Shown: in pieces, positions 1 through 8,364 of the stretch
Position numbering within the stretch: position 1 is the stretch's first letter
How the letters are laid out: each line of letters starts with the position of its first letter
DNA from: Ammoniphilus resinae
GTDB lineage: Bacteria; Bacillota; Bacilli; Aneurinibacillales; RAOX-1
Assembly: GCF_017873965.1 (NCBI RefSeq)
Contig: NZ_JAGGKT010000021.1
Coordinates: 1 to 63,823, forward strand
DNA length: 63,823 nt
Reading direction: 5' to 3'
The notes under the pieces: model-generated
Seen by the model: only the letters and a program-made list of their open reading frames with translations
Databases searched by the model: none
What the model was told of the DNA's origin: nothing
Position numbers and translations under genes: made by a program

Positions 1-1
1 A

Positions 2-95
2 CCCTGTAAAGAAATGCACTTGACAGGATTAGTTTAGTGCGCAAAAAAACAAAAAGGGTGCTTAGGGGTTGACAGGTTTCGTTCATATCAGGGGG
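2..95. repeat. Left copy of 94-bp terminal inverted repeat
   Basis: These 94 bases are the exact reverse complement of the last 94 bases of the window. The repeat contains two TTGACAGG words 49 bp apart, at 20 and 69, and a run of A with GTGCGC between them. It is most simply a dispersed repeat at which assembly stopped. A real terminal repeat of an element or replicon cannot be excluded from this sequence alone. Confidence 0.9.
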
Positions 96-99
96 GAGA

Positions 100-180
100 A
101 ATTCCCCCTACTCCAAACTGTAAACGATTTCAAACGAGTTTTTGAGCAAATAGTGTATTTATCCCCTTATATTTCTCGCC
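100..180 (-). repeat. Partial copy of dispersed ATAAGGG intergenic repeat
   Basis: Read on the minus strand, this stretch has ATAAGGGGATAAATACAC followed by a GAAATCGTTTAC word and a GTAGGGGG end. The same order of words is seen at about 12012-12200, 28960-29080 and 63598-63735. It is non-coding and directly abuts the terminal repeat, exactly as the right-hand copy does. Confidence 0.55.
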
Positions 181-304
181 CTCTCGGACTTCCTTCAATC
201 CAAAAAGAACAACAACACTTTAATTAAAAACAATACATTTTTATTGCAAAACAATAAACACCATGGTAAAGTCAAATCAATAATTCATAAGCGAGGTGCT
301 TTTC

Positions 305-787
305 ATGAAACGAGGAACCACCCTCTTTTTAAAAATGGCGGTTATTCTCATGGGAATCCCGGTTCTGGCTTTGTGCATCTTTTTGGTGCCTGAGCTTGGA
401 AATGTAGCAGCCAAATTGTTGCCTGCATTTACTCCGACCAAATTTCTCGTTTTCATCGTTTTTGATGGAGCGGCGATCCCCTTTTACTTTGCACTGTATC
501 AGGCATTTAAACTTCTAACCTACATTGATCAAAACAAGGCTTTCTCGGAGTTATCTGTCATAGCTTTGAGGAAAATCAAATACTGTGCGATCACGATCAG
601 TGGTTTGCATTTGCTCGCCTTGCCGCTCTTCTATCTTTTTGCAGAGATGGACGATGCGCCAGGGGTGATCTTCCTAGGATTAGTTGTTCCTTTTGCTTCG
701 CTGGTGATTGCTGTTTTTGCTGCGGTTCTCCAACGACTTTTACAAGAAGCGATCCATATCAAATCTGAAAATGATTTAACGGTCTGA
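305..787 (+). CDS. DUF2975 family membrane protein (YoaS-like)
   Basis: A 160-residue protein with about four hydrophobic segments (near residues 8-28, 45-65, 92-112 and 123-145) and short polar loops, matching DUF2975 proteins in size and layout. The ATG at 305 is chosen because GAGGTG lies seven to eight bases upstream; the GTG at 296 falls inside that ribosome binding site. It is followed 10 bp later by a small YozG-like HTH gene, and in Bacillus the DUF2975 gene yoaS is paired with yozG in the same way. The biochemical role is unknown. A membrane sensor or partner of the HTH protein is an inference from this pairing. Confidence 0.7.
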   Translation: MKRGTTLFLKMAVILMGIPVLALCIFLVPELGNVAAKLLPAFTPTKFLVFIVFDGAAIPFYFALYQAFKLLTYIDQNKAFSELSVIALRKIKYCAITISGLHLLALPLFYLFAEMDDAPGVIFLGLVVPFASLVIAVFAAVLQRLLQEAIHIKSENDLTV

Positions 788-797
788 GGTGACTAAC

Positions 798-1025
798 ATG
801 GCAATTATCATTAATGTTGATGTGATGCTGGCGAAACGTAAAATGAGCGTAACGGAACTTTCGGAGAGGGTGGGGATCACGATGGCGAATCTTTCAATTT
901 TGAAAAATGGAAAGGCAAAAGCGATTCGATTAACCACTTTGGACGCGATTTGTAAGGCTTTGGATTGTCAGCCTGGAGATATTTTAGAATACAGGAGCGA
1001 TATCGATGAACAATCTGATCACTGA
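798..1025 (+). CDS. Small Cro/CI-type HTH regulator (YozG-like)
   Basis: A 75-residue protein that is essentially a single helix-turn-helix domain of the compact YozG/HTH_26 type. The recognition region is SERVGITMANLSILKNGKA, followed by the family's typical ALDCQPGDILEY ending. ATG 798 has GAGGTG seven bases upstream, whereas GTG 789 overlaps that site. The gene follows the DUF2975 gene by 10 bp and its end overlaps the next gene by 20 bp, so the three are probably co-transcribed and translationally coupled. It probably represses this operon, which is an inference from the pairing. Confidence 0.8.
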   Translation: MAIIINVDVMLAKRKMSVTELSERVGITMANLSILKNGKAKAIRLTTLDAICKALDCQPGDILEYRSDIDEQSDH

Positions 1026-2229
1026 AAATATCTCTAACCCCCATGAACTGGAGAGAATGTATAGAAAAGAACCCGAGGCTTTTAAAAAGTCATTCACCTC
1101 CGCCTGGGAACAAAACCCCGATTCACAGGTTCTTGCGGTTTGGTTTGAAAGATTGCATTTCAAGGAGATCGAAAAACCTTCCTTGCTGCGGAAAGATTTC
1201 TTGTTCATGGGTATTTTAGCCATCCTGGCGGGGATTACATCGAGGATCATCTTTCAATTTGTCGAGCAGCAAGTGATAGCACCTATTAACCTAGCTTTTG
1301 GCATTCTTCCTTTTATGGCCGCCTATTTTGTATACCAAAATCCCCCCAAAAGAGGTGTCCTTTACACCCTTATTGCGCTATTCGTCGTCTCTGGGTTTTA
1401 CCTGAATATGCTGCCACTTGTGCAGAAAGACAGTGTGATCCTGGTTTACCTACACCTCCCCATTTTCTTATGGGTGTTAGTGGGGCTAGCCTTTACGGGA
1501 AATGATTATGGTGCCGGAAGCATGAGATTGGCCTACCTTAAGTTTAATGGGGAATTTTGCATCCTCTATGCCAGCATGGCCATCAGCGGAATGCTGCTAA
1601 CCGCCTTAACTATGCAATTATTCCGATTTGTGGGCATGGATATCGCTGAATTCTATTTTAAAAATGTCGTGTTATTCGGGGCTGTCGCTCTCGCTATTGT
1701 GGCTGTATACCTGGTATCAAGGAACCTTTCGAAAAATATTGCACCCTATCTATCGAAAATTTTTAGTCCCCTTGTTTTGGCTACATTGTTGGTTTATCTG
1801 ATCACGGTGATTTGGGTTGGCAAAAATCCATTTTTAGACCGCGATTTCCTGCTATCGTTCAACGGAATACTTCTTAGTGTGTTGGCGGTTACCATCTTTT
1901 CCATCACCGAAAGCGGGAAAGACGAGAAAAAGACCATTACCGATTATATTAACTTTGCCCTCATTGTCCTTGCTCTGCTCATTGACAGTGTCGCTTTATC
2001 AGCCATCGCGTTCAGACTTTCATCTTACGGGATTACCCCTAACAGACTTGCGGTTTTGGTCGTGAACATCCTGATCTGGGCGAATCTTATTTGGATTATG
2101 CTATCCTACTTGCATTTTCTGCAAAACAAAACCGGACCGGGGGCCATCCGGGATGCCGTGACAAAGTATTTGCCCGTCTACGGGCTTTGGGCAGCTTTCG
2201 TTACATTTGTTTTCCCACTTATTTTTTAG
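1006..2229 (+). CDS. Polytopic membrane protein, DUF4153-like
   Basis: A 407-residue protein with a soluble N-terminal stretch of about 65 residues rich in charged and aromatic residues. Roughly eleven hydrophobic segments follow, up to a hydrophobic C-terminus. The layout and the isolated helices recall DUF4153 membrane proteins, but I see no catalytic motif. The start at 1006 has AGGAGCG upstream and lies inside the end of the HTH gene, which implies coupling. It is the third gene of the DUF2975/HTH operon and may be the target or partner of that pair. Function unknown. Confidence 0.65.
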   Translation: MNNLITENISNPHELERMYRKEPEAFKKSFTSAWEQNPDSQVLAVWFERLHFKEIEKPSLLRKDFLFMGILAILAGITSRIIFQFVEQQVIAPINLAFGILPFMAAYFVYQNPPKRGVLYTLIALFVVSGFYLNMLPLVQKDSVILVYLHLPIFLWVLVGLAFTGNDYGAGSMRLAYLKFNGEFCILYASMAISGMLLTALTMQLFRFVGMDIAEFYFKNVVLFGAVALAIVAVYLVSRNLSKNIAPYLSKIFSPLVLATLLVYLITVIWVGKNPFLDRDFLLSFNGILLSVLAVTIFSITESGKDEKKTITDYINFALIVLALLIDSVALSAIAFRLSSYGITPNRLAVLVVNILIWANLIWIMLSYLHFLQNKTGPGAIRDAVTKYLPVYGLWAAFVTFVFPLIF

Positions 2230-2326
2230 GGATTTGGTGGGCGATGACCGGGGTTGGCTAGCAGGATGGCTCCGGTTGTCGTGATTCTAGCTTGATTGGG
2301 ACTGAGTCGGGGGGGCTCCAGGCTGC

Positions 2327-2742
2327 TCTGTCTTCATAGCCCCGATGAACATCAATCTCCCGTGTTCAAAGAGGCAGTTTGATCTTCATAGCCTCGATGA
2401 ACATCATTCGCATCAAATTCAAGGGTCTCATTGATCTTCATAAGCCCGATGAAGTTCATTCTCTCCAATTCCAAGGGTCTCATTGATCTTCATAAGCCCG
2501 ATGAAGTTCATTCTCGTCAATTTCAAGGGTCTCATTGATCTTCATAAACTCGATGAAGTTCATTCTCGTCAATTTCAAGGGGCTCATTGATCTTCATCAC
2601 CCCGATGAAGTTCATTCTCTCCAATTCCAAGCAGCGCTTTGATCTTCATCACCCCGATGAAGTTCATTCTCTCCAATTCCAAGCAGCGCTTTGATCTTCA
2701 TCACCCCGACGAAATTCATTCTCTCCAATTTCAAGGGGTCCC
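2327..2742. repeat. Array 1: eight tandem 52-bp repeats
   Basis: Eight consecutive units of exactly 52 bp, starting at 2327, 2379, 2431 and so on to 2691. Most units open with TTGATCTTCAT and contain a short dyad, CTTCATC followed by GATGAAG, then a CATTCTCTCCAATT-type tail. Units diverge toward the left edge, while units six and seven are nearly identical, as in a minisatellite that expands from one side. An open frame at 2639-2905 runs through it, but I do not consider it a gene. About 290 bases of unremarkable sequence follow before the next gene. Confidence 0.95.
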
Positions 2743-3031
2743 TACACTTCAGTTACACCACCACATCTTCTCTCCAGCTCTTCCCTCTTTCACTCCCCCC
2801 TCCCTCCCCAACCTAGTTAACATTAGGCACATGAAGAGAAAGAAGCCAACCGCGGCGACAAGGCCCACCCACACCCTGAGAGAACAGCCACCCCGTTTTG
2901 TTTAACATAGAGAAAAAACCTCCCTTAATCCTTTCCTCAAAAAAAAGTTTGCTTTAAAACCTTAAAATCCAAATAATTTTGTTGATTGTCAATTTTAAAT
3001 ATAGGAAAATGATCTTACTAACAGTGCAAGG

Positions 3032-4312
3032 GTGGTGGTATCGTTGGAAGACTTTATTAAGACTTTAATGACTAATTTCATGTTTATTTGTATACCACCT
3101 ATTGTTTACTTTTTATACTGGACGAATATCGAAAAGAAAAATGACCGCTTTCCTTCTCTATTAATTTTTGTGGGACTCTCCATATCCATGATTTTGTGTA
3201 TGTCTTTCCCAGTTCGCTATATGGAGCATTATACATTTGATTTCAGGCAGGTTCTTCTGGTTTTGGGGGTCTTTTATGGAGGGGCAAGGATTGGTGGGGC
3301 TCTTCTTATCATTTTGTTAACTTACCGCTACCTCATTGGCGGGGATGGTTTCTATATTGCATTATTCGTTTCCGGGACCCTTTATGTTTCCCTTTTATAT
3401 ATTAAATCCAAATTCGAACTGAATAGCCGGTACAAAATATTTTTAGCCCTAATGGTTTCCACGATCATTATTCCTCTCCTCTTAAAATTTGTGCTCTATT
3501 TAGGGAACTTTTACAGTTTAAAGGCATTATTCCTATTTAGCAGTTTTATCATCGTCCAAAGTATCGTTTTATGCTTACTCATTTATCTCATCGAATTTGT
3601 CATTGACCATTTCAAAATGGAAAAACAGCTGCAAGAAGCGGAAAAAATGAGGGTTGTGAGTGAGATCGCCGCGAGTGTATCCCATGAAGTCAGAAATCCG
3701 TTAACCACAGTCAAAGGGATGTTGCAATTATTAGGCGATGTCGATCTTTCCCAGGAGAAGAAACAGGAATTTGTTCGCTTAGCTCTAACTGAGTTAAATT
3801 CTGCGGTCAATATTATTTCTGATTATTTAACTTTCGCTAAACCCCAGCTTACGAATATAATGCACCTCAACTTAGCTCATGAATGCCGACATGTGGTGAA
3901 TGTCCTAACTCCATACGCGAATTTTCATCAAGTGGATTTGATCTACAAATCGAATAACGATTGCATGATCATCGGCGACAGCCAAAAGCTTAGGCAAAGT
4001 CTCATCAATCTGATTAAAAACTGCATTGAAGCTTCCCACAAAGGAACAGTGGAAATCACCACGTCCGCGATCGGAGAAGTGGCAGTCATTAAGATTAGGG
4101 ATACAGGAATCGGCATGTCCAAGGAGCAGATCAAAAGACTCGGAACCCCCTACTACTCAACAAAAGAAAAGGGAACTGGACTTGGAACCATGGTTTCGTT
4201 TAGCCTTATAAAAGCCATGAGTGGGGCGATTACGATTGAAAGTGAAATAGACAAAGGCAGCCTGTTCGTCATTTCCTTTCCTTCCCTTGATGACGCGGAA
4301 ACACCTGGGTGA
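3032..4312 (+). CDS. KinB-like membrane histidine kinase (sporulation type)
   Basis: A 426-residue sensor kinase. Residues 10-190 form about six transmembrane helices of the 5TMR-LYT type. The HisKA domain follows with phospho-acceptor His218 in SVSHEVRNPLTTVKG. The HATPase domain has N-box LINLIKNCIEA, G1 box DTGIGM and G2 box GTGLG. Length and domain order match Bacillus KinB, which feeds phosphate into the Spo0F/Spo0A relay. No response regulator lies nearby, as is usual for phosphorelay kinases. The GTG start is uncertain: AAGGGTGG just upstream would also serve the in-frame TTG at 3044. The gene is downstream of repeat array 1. Confidence 0.8.
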   Translation: MVVSLEDFIKTLMTNFMFICIPPIVYFLYWTNIEKKNDRFPSLLIFVGLSISMILCMSFPVRYMEHYTFDFRQVLLVLGVFYGGARIGGALLIILLTYRYLIGGDGFYIALFVSGTLYVSLLYIKSKFELNSRYKIFLALMVSTIIIPLLLKFVLYLGNFYSLKALFLFSSFIIVQSIVLCLLIYLIEFVIDHFKMEKQLQEAEKMRVVSEIAASVSHEVRNPLTTVKGMLQLLGDVDLSQEKKQEFVRLALTELNSAVNIISDYLTFAKPQLTNIMHLNLAHECRHVVNVLTPYANFHQVDLIYKSNNDCMIIGDSQKLRQSLINLIKNCIEASHKGTVEITTSAIGEVAVIKIRDTGIGMSKEQIKRLGTPYYSTKEKGTGLGTMVSFSLIKAMSGAITIESEIDKGSLFVISFPSLDDAETPG

Positions 4313-4365
4313 CGTGGCCTTACTTTTCCATTCACCACGGGAGCCTAGATCGCATATTTTATTGC

Positions 4366-4472
4366 TAAAAGGCCCCCAAAATAGCAAGATCAACTCAATC
4401 AACCAACTCGCCCTACCGGGACAAACCAAAGGCCCTCAACTCTTGCATGATGCAATAAATGGGGGCCTTTAA
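4366..4472 (+). promoter_or_regulatory. Structured leader or terminator with two competing stem arms
   Basis: The word AAAGGCCCCC (4368-4377) pairs perfectly with GGGGGCCTTT (4461-4470). A second 5' arm, AAAGGCCCTCA, at about 4429-4439 can pair with the same 3' arm around a TTGCATGATGCAA palindrome. The 3' arm is followed by AATCGTTTTC, a weak T-rich tail. The element lies between the kinase gene and the cysteine dioxygenase gene. It may be simply a terminator for the kinase, or an attenuator for the next gene in which the upstream arm competes. No T-box or known riboswitch core was recognised. Confidence 0.5.
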
Positions 4473-4502
4473 TCGTTTTCACTTACGGAGGGATCGTATC
4501 GT

Positions 4503-4979
4503 ATGAACCTAATCCAGAGGCTGCACTCTTGCTTTGATGGAATCACAACGGCTACTTTAGAAGATCTTAGAAACTTATTGGAAAAGTTAAATCTTACGAT
4601 GGATATCGTTCAGGACCATATTACAGAACCCCAGCATCTCCCTTATGGACGTCATGTGGTCTACTCAAATGAATATATAGAAGTGATCGTATTGAATATC
4701 CCTCCTGGCAGGCGAACAGCTTTGCATGATCACGGTGAATCCATCGGTTGTGCCTACGTCGTCGAAGGGGAACTGTTGAATAGAAACTATAAACTAGATG
4801 AAAAAGGGACTCCGGTAAAATCCAGTGAACAGCACCTGAAATCCGGTGATTATTATGTTGCTTTCAAAGGCCAACTTCACATCATGGAAAACAAGGGAAA
4901 CGCAAGGTTTATAGGCCTCCATGCATACACACCCCCACTCACCAATATGAGCGTTTATGAGGATCCTGCATCTTGGTAA
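4503..4979 (+). CDS. Cysteine dioxygenase, type I (cupin)
   Basis: A 158-residue cupin of the bacterial cysteine dioxygenase family, close in length to Bacillus YubC. It oxidises L-cysteine to cysteine sulfinate with a mononuclear iron. The iron-binding histidines are in ALHDHGES, and the third is probably in QLHIMEN. The conserved PPGRRTALHDHGESIGCAY block is typical of the family, and a Tyr near the end (LHAYTPPL) fits the active-site tyrosine. ATG 4503 is preceded by GGAGGG. A structured leader precedes the gene, but whether it responds to cysteine or sulfur status is unknown. Confidence 0.85.
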   Translation: MNLIQRLHSCFDGITTATLEDLRNLLEKLNLTMDIVQDHITEPQHLPYGRHVVYSNEYIEVIVLNIPPGRRTALHDHGESIGCAYVVEGELLNRNYKLDEKGTPVKSSEQHLKSGDYYVAFKGQLHIMENKGNARFIGLHAYTPPLTNMSVYEDPASW

Positions 4980-5177
4980 ACCCCAGCACACTCGAGTAAG
5001 CGGACAGAGAATCACTTTTGTCCCACCCCCTCAATGACGGTCCATCCATCCCATCTGAAATTTGATCAATTCCTAAATCATTTGTATAATCATCCGTATG
5101 CTCAATCGTAATGGGACGCTTTTTACAAAAAGGTCCCTTACTTTGTGTATTGCCATTTTGAAGGGTTGAGATATTCG

Positions 5178-6482
5178 ATGAAACATACATTATCTAACAA
5201 AGAAATTTTATTTATTGGTCTGATGATCTTTTCGCTATTTTTTGGAGCGGGGAATTTAATTTTTCCGCCCGAGTTGGGTCAAGATGCGGGGAGTCATATT
5301 GCCTTTGCCATGGGAGGGTTCCTTATTTCCGGCGTGGGTTTGCCTTTGCTCGGTATTCTTGCCATTGCTTACGCAAGTAATAAGGGTTCAACAGAAGATT
5401 TAAGCAAAAAAGTACACCCTGTCTTTGCCGTCGCTTTAACCAGTATCACCTATCTCACCGTTGGTCCTTTTTTCGCAGCACCTCGGACAGGCGTTGTTTC
5501 ATACGAAATCGCGATTGTGCCTTTTTTAAAGGATGGGGGCAATTCGTTTACGCTCGCCATATTTACCTTAATCTATTTCTTGATCGTTTATGTACTAGCT
5601 TTGAATCCAAGTAAATTCGTGGATCGTTTTGGAAAAATGATCACACCCTTTCTACTCGCTGTTTTATTCACATTAATTGCAGCCGTGATCTTCAAACCAT
5701 TTAACCCACTAGGGACGCCCACGGATAAATTTGCCAGTTTCCCCCTTTTCAAAGGGATCACAGAAGGGTATTTAACCATGGATACCATCGTTTCGATTGT
5801 GTTTGCGATGATTGTCATCAATTCGATCCGAGCAAAGGGGATCGATCAGAAAAGGGATATTCAGATCATTATCTGGAAAGCTGGTGTCATCGCTGTCGTT
5901 TGTTTGAGTGCTGTCTATGTCGGCTTGGGATATTTAGGTGCGGTGAGCTCATCCCTGCAATTTGCGTCAGGGGCTTCCATTTTATCTGGTGTCTCGCAGG
6001 CCTACTTCGGTGTGTACGGCAATGTCATTTTGGGTATGGCGATCTTATTAGCGTGCATTCCAACCGCTACCGGCCTTATGTCATCGTGTGCCCTTTATTT
6101 CAATAAACTATTTCCGGCCTTTTCCTATAGAGCACTCGTTACCGCTTTTGTATTATTCAGTGCAGTCATTGCAAATGTGGGATTAGCGCAATTAATTAAC
6201 TTGTCCGTCCCCGTTTTACATTTTATTTATCCGATCATCATCGTGCTCATCCTTTTGACCTTTTTAGATAGGGTTTTCCGTGGTCATCGATTTGTTTATC
6301 GAGGCTCCGTGCTATTTACGATGGTTGTGAGCCTAAATGATGGTCTGATTGCGATCAATAAAAACTGGGATTTTATTTCTCCGATCCTCCACTTGCCATT
6401 TATTGAAGTGGGATTCGGCTGGATATTTCCTGCTTTATTAGGCGGGGTATGCGGATGGGTGTTGTCGTTGGGGAAAAAGTGA
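5178..6482 (+). CDS. brnQ: Branched-chain amino acid transporter BrnQ (LIVCS family)
   Basis: A 434-residue carrier with about twelve transmembrane helices and the family's N-terminal signature FFGAGNLIFPPELGQDAG. It imports leucine, isoleucine and valine with sodium or protons. The annotated start is the ATG at 5178, giving the usual MKHTLSNKEI beginning; AAGGG and GAG lie 9-20 bases upstream, so the ribosome site is weak. Just upstream, GGGAC and GTCCC flank a TTTTT/AAAAAG stem at about 5114-5138, which could be an attenuator hairpin. The gene ends directly in front of repeat array 2. Confidence 0.9.
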   Translation: MKHTLSNKEILFIGLMIFSLFFGAGNLIFPPELGQDAGSHIAFAMGGFLISGVGLPLLGILAIAYASNKGSTEDLSKKVHPVFAVALTSITYLTVGPFFAAPRTGVVSYEIAIVPFLKDGGNSFTLAIFTLIYFLIVYVLALNPSKFVDRFGKMITPFLLAVLFTLIAAVIFKPFNPLGTPTDKFASFPLFKGITEGYLTMDTIVSIVFAMIVINSIRAKGIDQKRDIQIIIWKAGVIAVVCLSAVYVGLGYLGAVSSSLQFASGASILSGVSQAYFGVYGNVILGMAILLACIPTATGLMSSCALYFNKLFPAFSYRALVTAFVLFSAVIANVGLAQLINLSVPVLHFIYPIIIVLILLTFLDRVFRGHRFVYRGSVLFTMVVSLNDGLIAINKNWDFISPILHLPFIEVGFGWIFPALLGGVCGWVLSLGKK

Positions 6483-6498
6483 AGGCCGAGGAACCCGG

Positions 6499-7130
6499 TT
6501 CCTGACAGGCTGGACCCTCCTCACCCCTGTTCCTGTCAGAAAAGGCCCCGTTTCCTGACAGGCTATCACCCTTTTACCCCTGTCCCTGTCAGAATCCGAC
6601 CCGTTTTCTGACAGGCAAGACCCTTTTCACCCTTGACCCTGTCAGAATCAGCCCCCTTTCCTGACAGGTTAACCCCTACTCACCCCCGACCCTGTCAGAA
6701 AAAGCACGCTTTCCTGACTGGCTAACTCCTGCTCACCTTGTTCCTGTCAGAAAAGGCCCGCTTTCCTGACTGGCTAGACCCTGCTTACCCCTGTTCCTGT
6801 CAGAAAAGGCCCGCTTTCCTGACAGGCCTGCCCTTCTTACCCTTGATCCTGTCAGAAAAAGCACGCTTTCCTGACTGGCCAGCCCTTCTTACCCTTGATC
6901 CTGTCAGAAAAAGCACGCTTTCCTGACTGGCTGACTCCTGCTCACCTTGTTCCTGTCATGAAAAGCACGCTTTCCTGACTGGCTGACTCCTGCTCACCTT
7001 GTTCCTGTCATGAAAAGCCCGCTTTCCTGACTGGCTAACACCTACTCACCCCCGACCCTGTCAGAAAAAGCCCGCTTTCCTGACTGGCTAACTCCTGCTC
7101 ACCTTGTTCCTGTCAGAAAAGGCCCGCTTT
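6499..7130. repeat. Array 2: about twelve tandem 52-54-bp repeats
   Basis: About twelve tandem units, mostly 52 bp. Each starts TTTCCTGAC(A/T)GG and contains CCTGTCAGAAAA some 30 bases later. These two words are reverse complements, so every unit can fold into a hairpin with a loop of about 25 bases. Left-hand units are divergent, and right-hand units are nearly identical. The array fills the space between the convergent brnQ and prpF-like genes. It shares the GAC(A/T)GG/CCTGTCA dyad and the 52-bp period with array 3. Confidence 0.95.
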
Positions 7131-7161
7131 CACATTGAATCCTGATACTTCCCACATAAAA

Positions 7162-7189
7162 ACCCATCTTATACAGTGATAAGATGGGT
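7162..7189 (-). terminator. Rho-independent terminator of the prpF-like gene
   Basis: ACCCATCTTAT (7162-7172) and ATAAGATGGGT (7179-7189) form a perfect 11-bp stem with a six-base loop. On the minus strand the stem is followed by TTTTT. It lies about 15 bases downstream of the prpF-like stop codon. Confidence 0.9.
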
Positions 7190-7204
7190 CTTCTTTATTC
7201 AAAC

Positions 7205-8344
7205 TCATCGCGGGATATATAGGTCGCCTTTCATGATCCTTCTCGCTGTTCTCTCTAATCCGACAAATGCCACATCGTGGCCATCGGTAGTTAACGATGC
7301 GCGGACTTCAGCAATTCCCTCAGGGTGCCCGATGCGAACCACTTGATTCTTTCGGTTGTCCATGTTTTGCGCTAACTGGTTCGGTAAGGTTCCTGGAAGT
7401 AACACCGCAGCCGCCAAATTGTAAAGACCGCTGCCTGCGAAAGTTCGGTGAAATCTCCCCATAGAGACCATCTTTGCGACAATATCGACCTCCTCTTTGG
7501 AAATCTTCTTTCCATCCGATGTCACATAATCTTGTGGCTCGGAAACGATGGCCAGCTTGGGAACAGCAGGAGCTAGCTTGGCCTCTACAACCGTCTTTTC
7601 CATCCCCGCCTCAACGGCACTATGGCTGCGGATTTCTTCCAATTCTTTTAATAGCTGTTGGTTCATAGAAAGCTCATGGTTAGGCTCAATCCCCTTGATC
7701 CCTAAGGAACGGCTTGATAAATAGACAAAGGGGTTTACAACATCCACAAAAGAAACATCCACTTTTTTATTTCCGATGAACAGAGACGAAGCTGCCCCAA
7801 GTGGAAGCGTCTTTCCTGTTTTCCCCCCGCCAGGCTCCAGGATATCGACTATAAACTTTGCCCCAGATGGGTAGACCCCAGGCATGAGATAATCCCCGCT
7901 CACTTTGGCCTTCCCATCAATAACAGGAACCTGCAGCTTGATCATTTTTCCAATATTGGTGTTAAAAACGGAAACCTCAACCATCTCTTGTTCATGATCC
8001 GCAAGATCCACAAGACCTTCATCGACAGCAAAGGCTCCGACGGCAGCCATTAGATTTCCACAAGTCCCTTTATCGTCTACAATCTCTTCACCAATCCCGA
8101 TTTGATAAAAGGTATAATCGACATCCGCTCCCTCCACAGATGGAGGAGAAATCACAACCACCTTACTCGTATGCGAGGTACCACTTCCTAACCCGTTTAC
8201 TTGCGATACATTGTACGCGTCAATCCCAGCGAGAAAAACTTTCCTTTGCAGATTCGGATCTTGTGGTAAATCCTTTTGGTGGAAAAATAACCCGCGACTG
8301 GTACCTCCACGATAGACAGAACATGGAACTGTGAATTGTGCCAC
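7205..8344 (-). CDS. PrpF-type aconitate/methylaconitate isomerase family protein
   Basis: A 379-residue protein of the PrpF family (diaminopimelate-epimerase fold). Diagnostic stretches are CSVYRGGTSRGLFF at the N-terminus, GLGSGTSHTSKVVV near residue 55, and DDKGTCGNLMAAVGAFA near residue 93, which carries an active-site Cys. PrpF isomerises trans- to cis-2-methylaconitate in the methylcitrate cycle, but paralogues act on other unsaturated tricarboxylates. No prpB, prpC, prpD or acnD lies beside it, so the substrate is open. The start is GTG 8344 with AAGGGGCG upstream. It is probably monocistronic with its own terminator. Confidence 0.8.
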   Translation of the reverse strand: MAQFTVPCSVYRGGTSRGLFFHQKDLPQDPNLQRKVFLAGIDAYNVSQVNGLGSGTSHTSKVVVISPPSVEGADVDYTFYQIGIGEEIVDDKGTCGNLMAAVGAFAVDEGLVDLADHEQEMVEVSVFNTNIGKMIKLQVPVIDGKAKVSGDYLMPGVYPSGAKFIVDILEPGGGKTGKTLPLGAASSLFIGNKKVDVSFVDVVNPFVYLSSRSLGIKGIEPNHELSMNQQLLKELEEIRSHSAVEAGMEKTVVEAKLAPAVPKLAIVSEPQDYVTSDGKKISKEEVDIVAKMVSMGRFHRTFAGSGLYNLAAAVLLPGTLPNQLAQNMDNRKNQVVRIGHPEGIAEVRASLTTDGHDVAFVGLERTARRIMKGDLYIPR

Positions 8345-8364
8345 GCAAATCGCCCCTTTACAGT

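Noticed and set aside
2639-2905. 88-codon open frame in and after array 1
   Set aside because: It is a by-product of the 52-bp repeat, with a low-complexity translation and no ribosome binding site.
4366-4472. T-box riboswitch
   Set aside because: No T-box core sequence or specifier loop was found. Only competing terminator arms are visible.
6738-6926. 62-codon open frame inside array 2
   Set aside because: It only translates repeat units, and 52-bp units shift frame each time, so no conserved protein could result.
2327-7130. CRISPR arrays at the regular repeats
   Set aside because: The whole 52-bp unit repeats, so there are no unique spacers between short conserved repeats, and no cas gene is present.
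7205-8344. Methylcitrate cycle operon
   Set aside because: Only the PrpF-type gene is present. None of prpB, prpC, prpD or acnD is nearby, so the pathway cannot be claimed.
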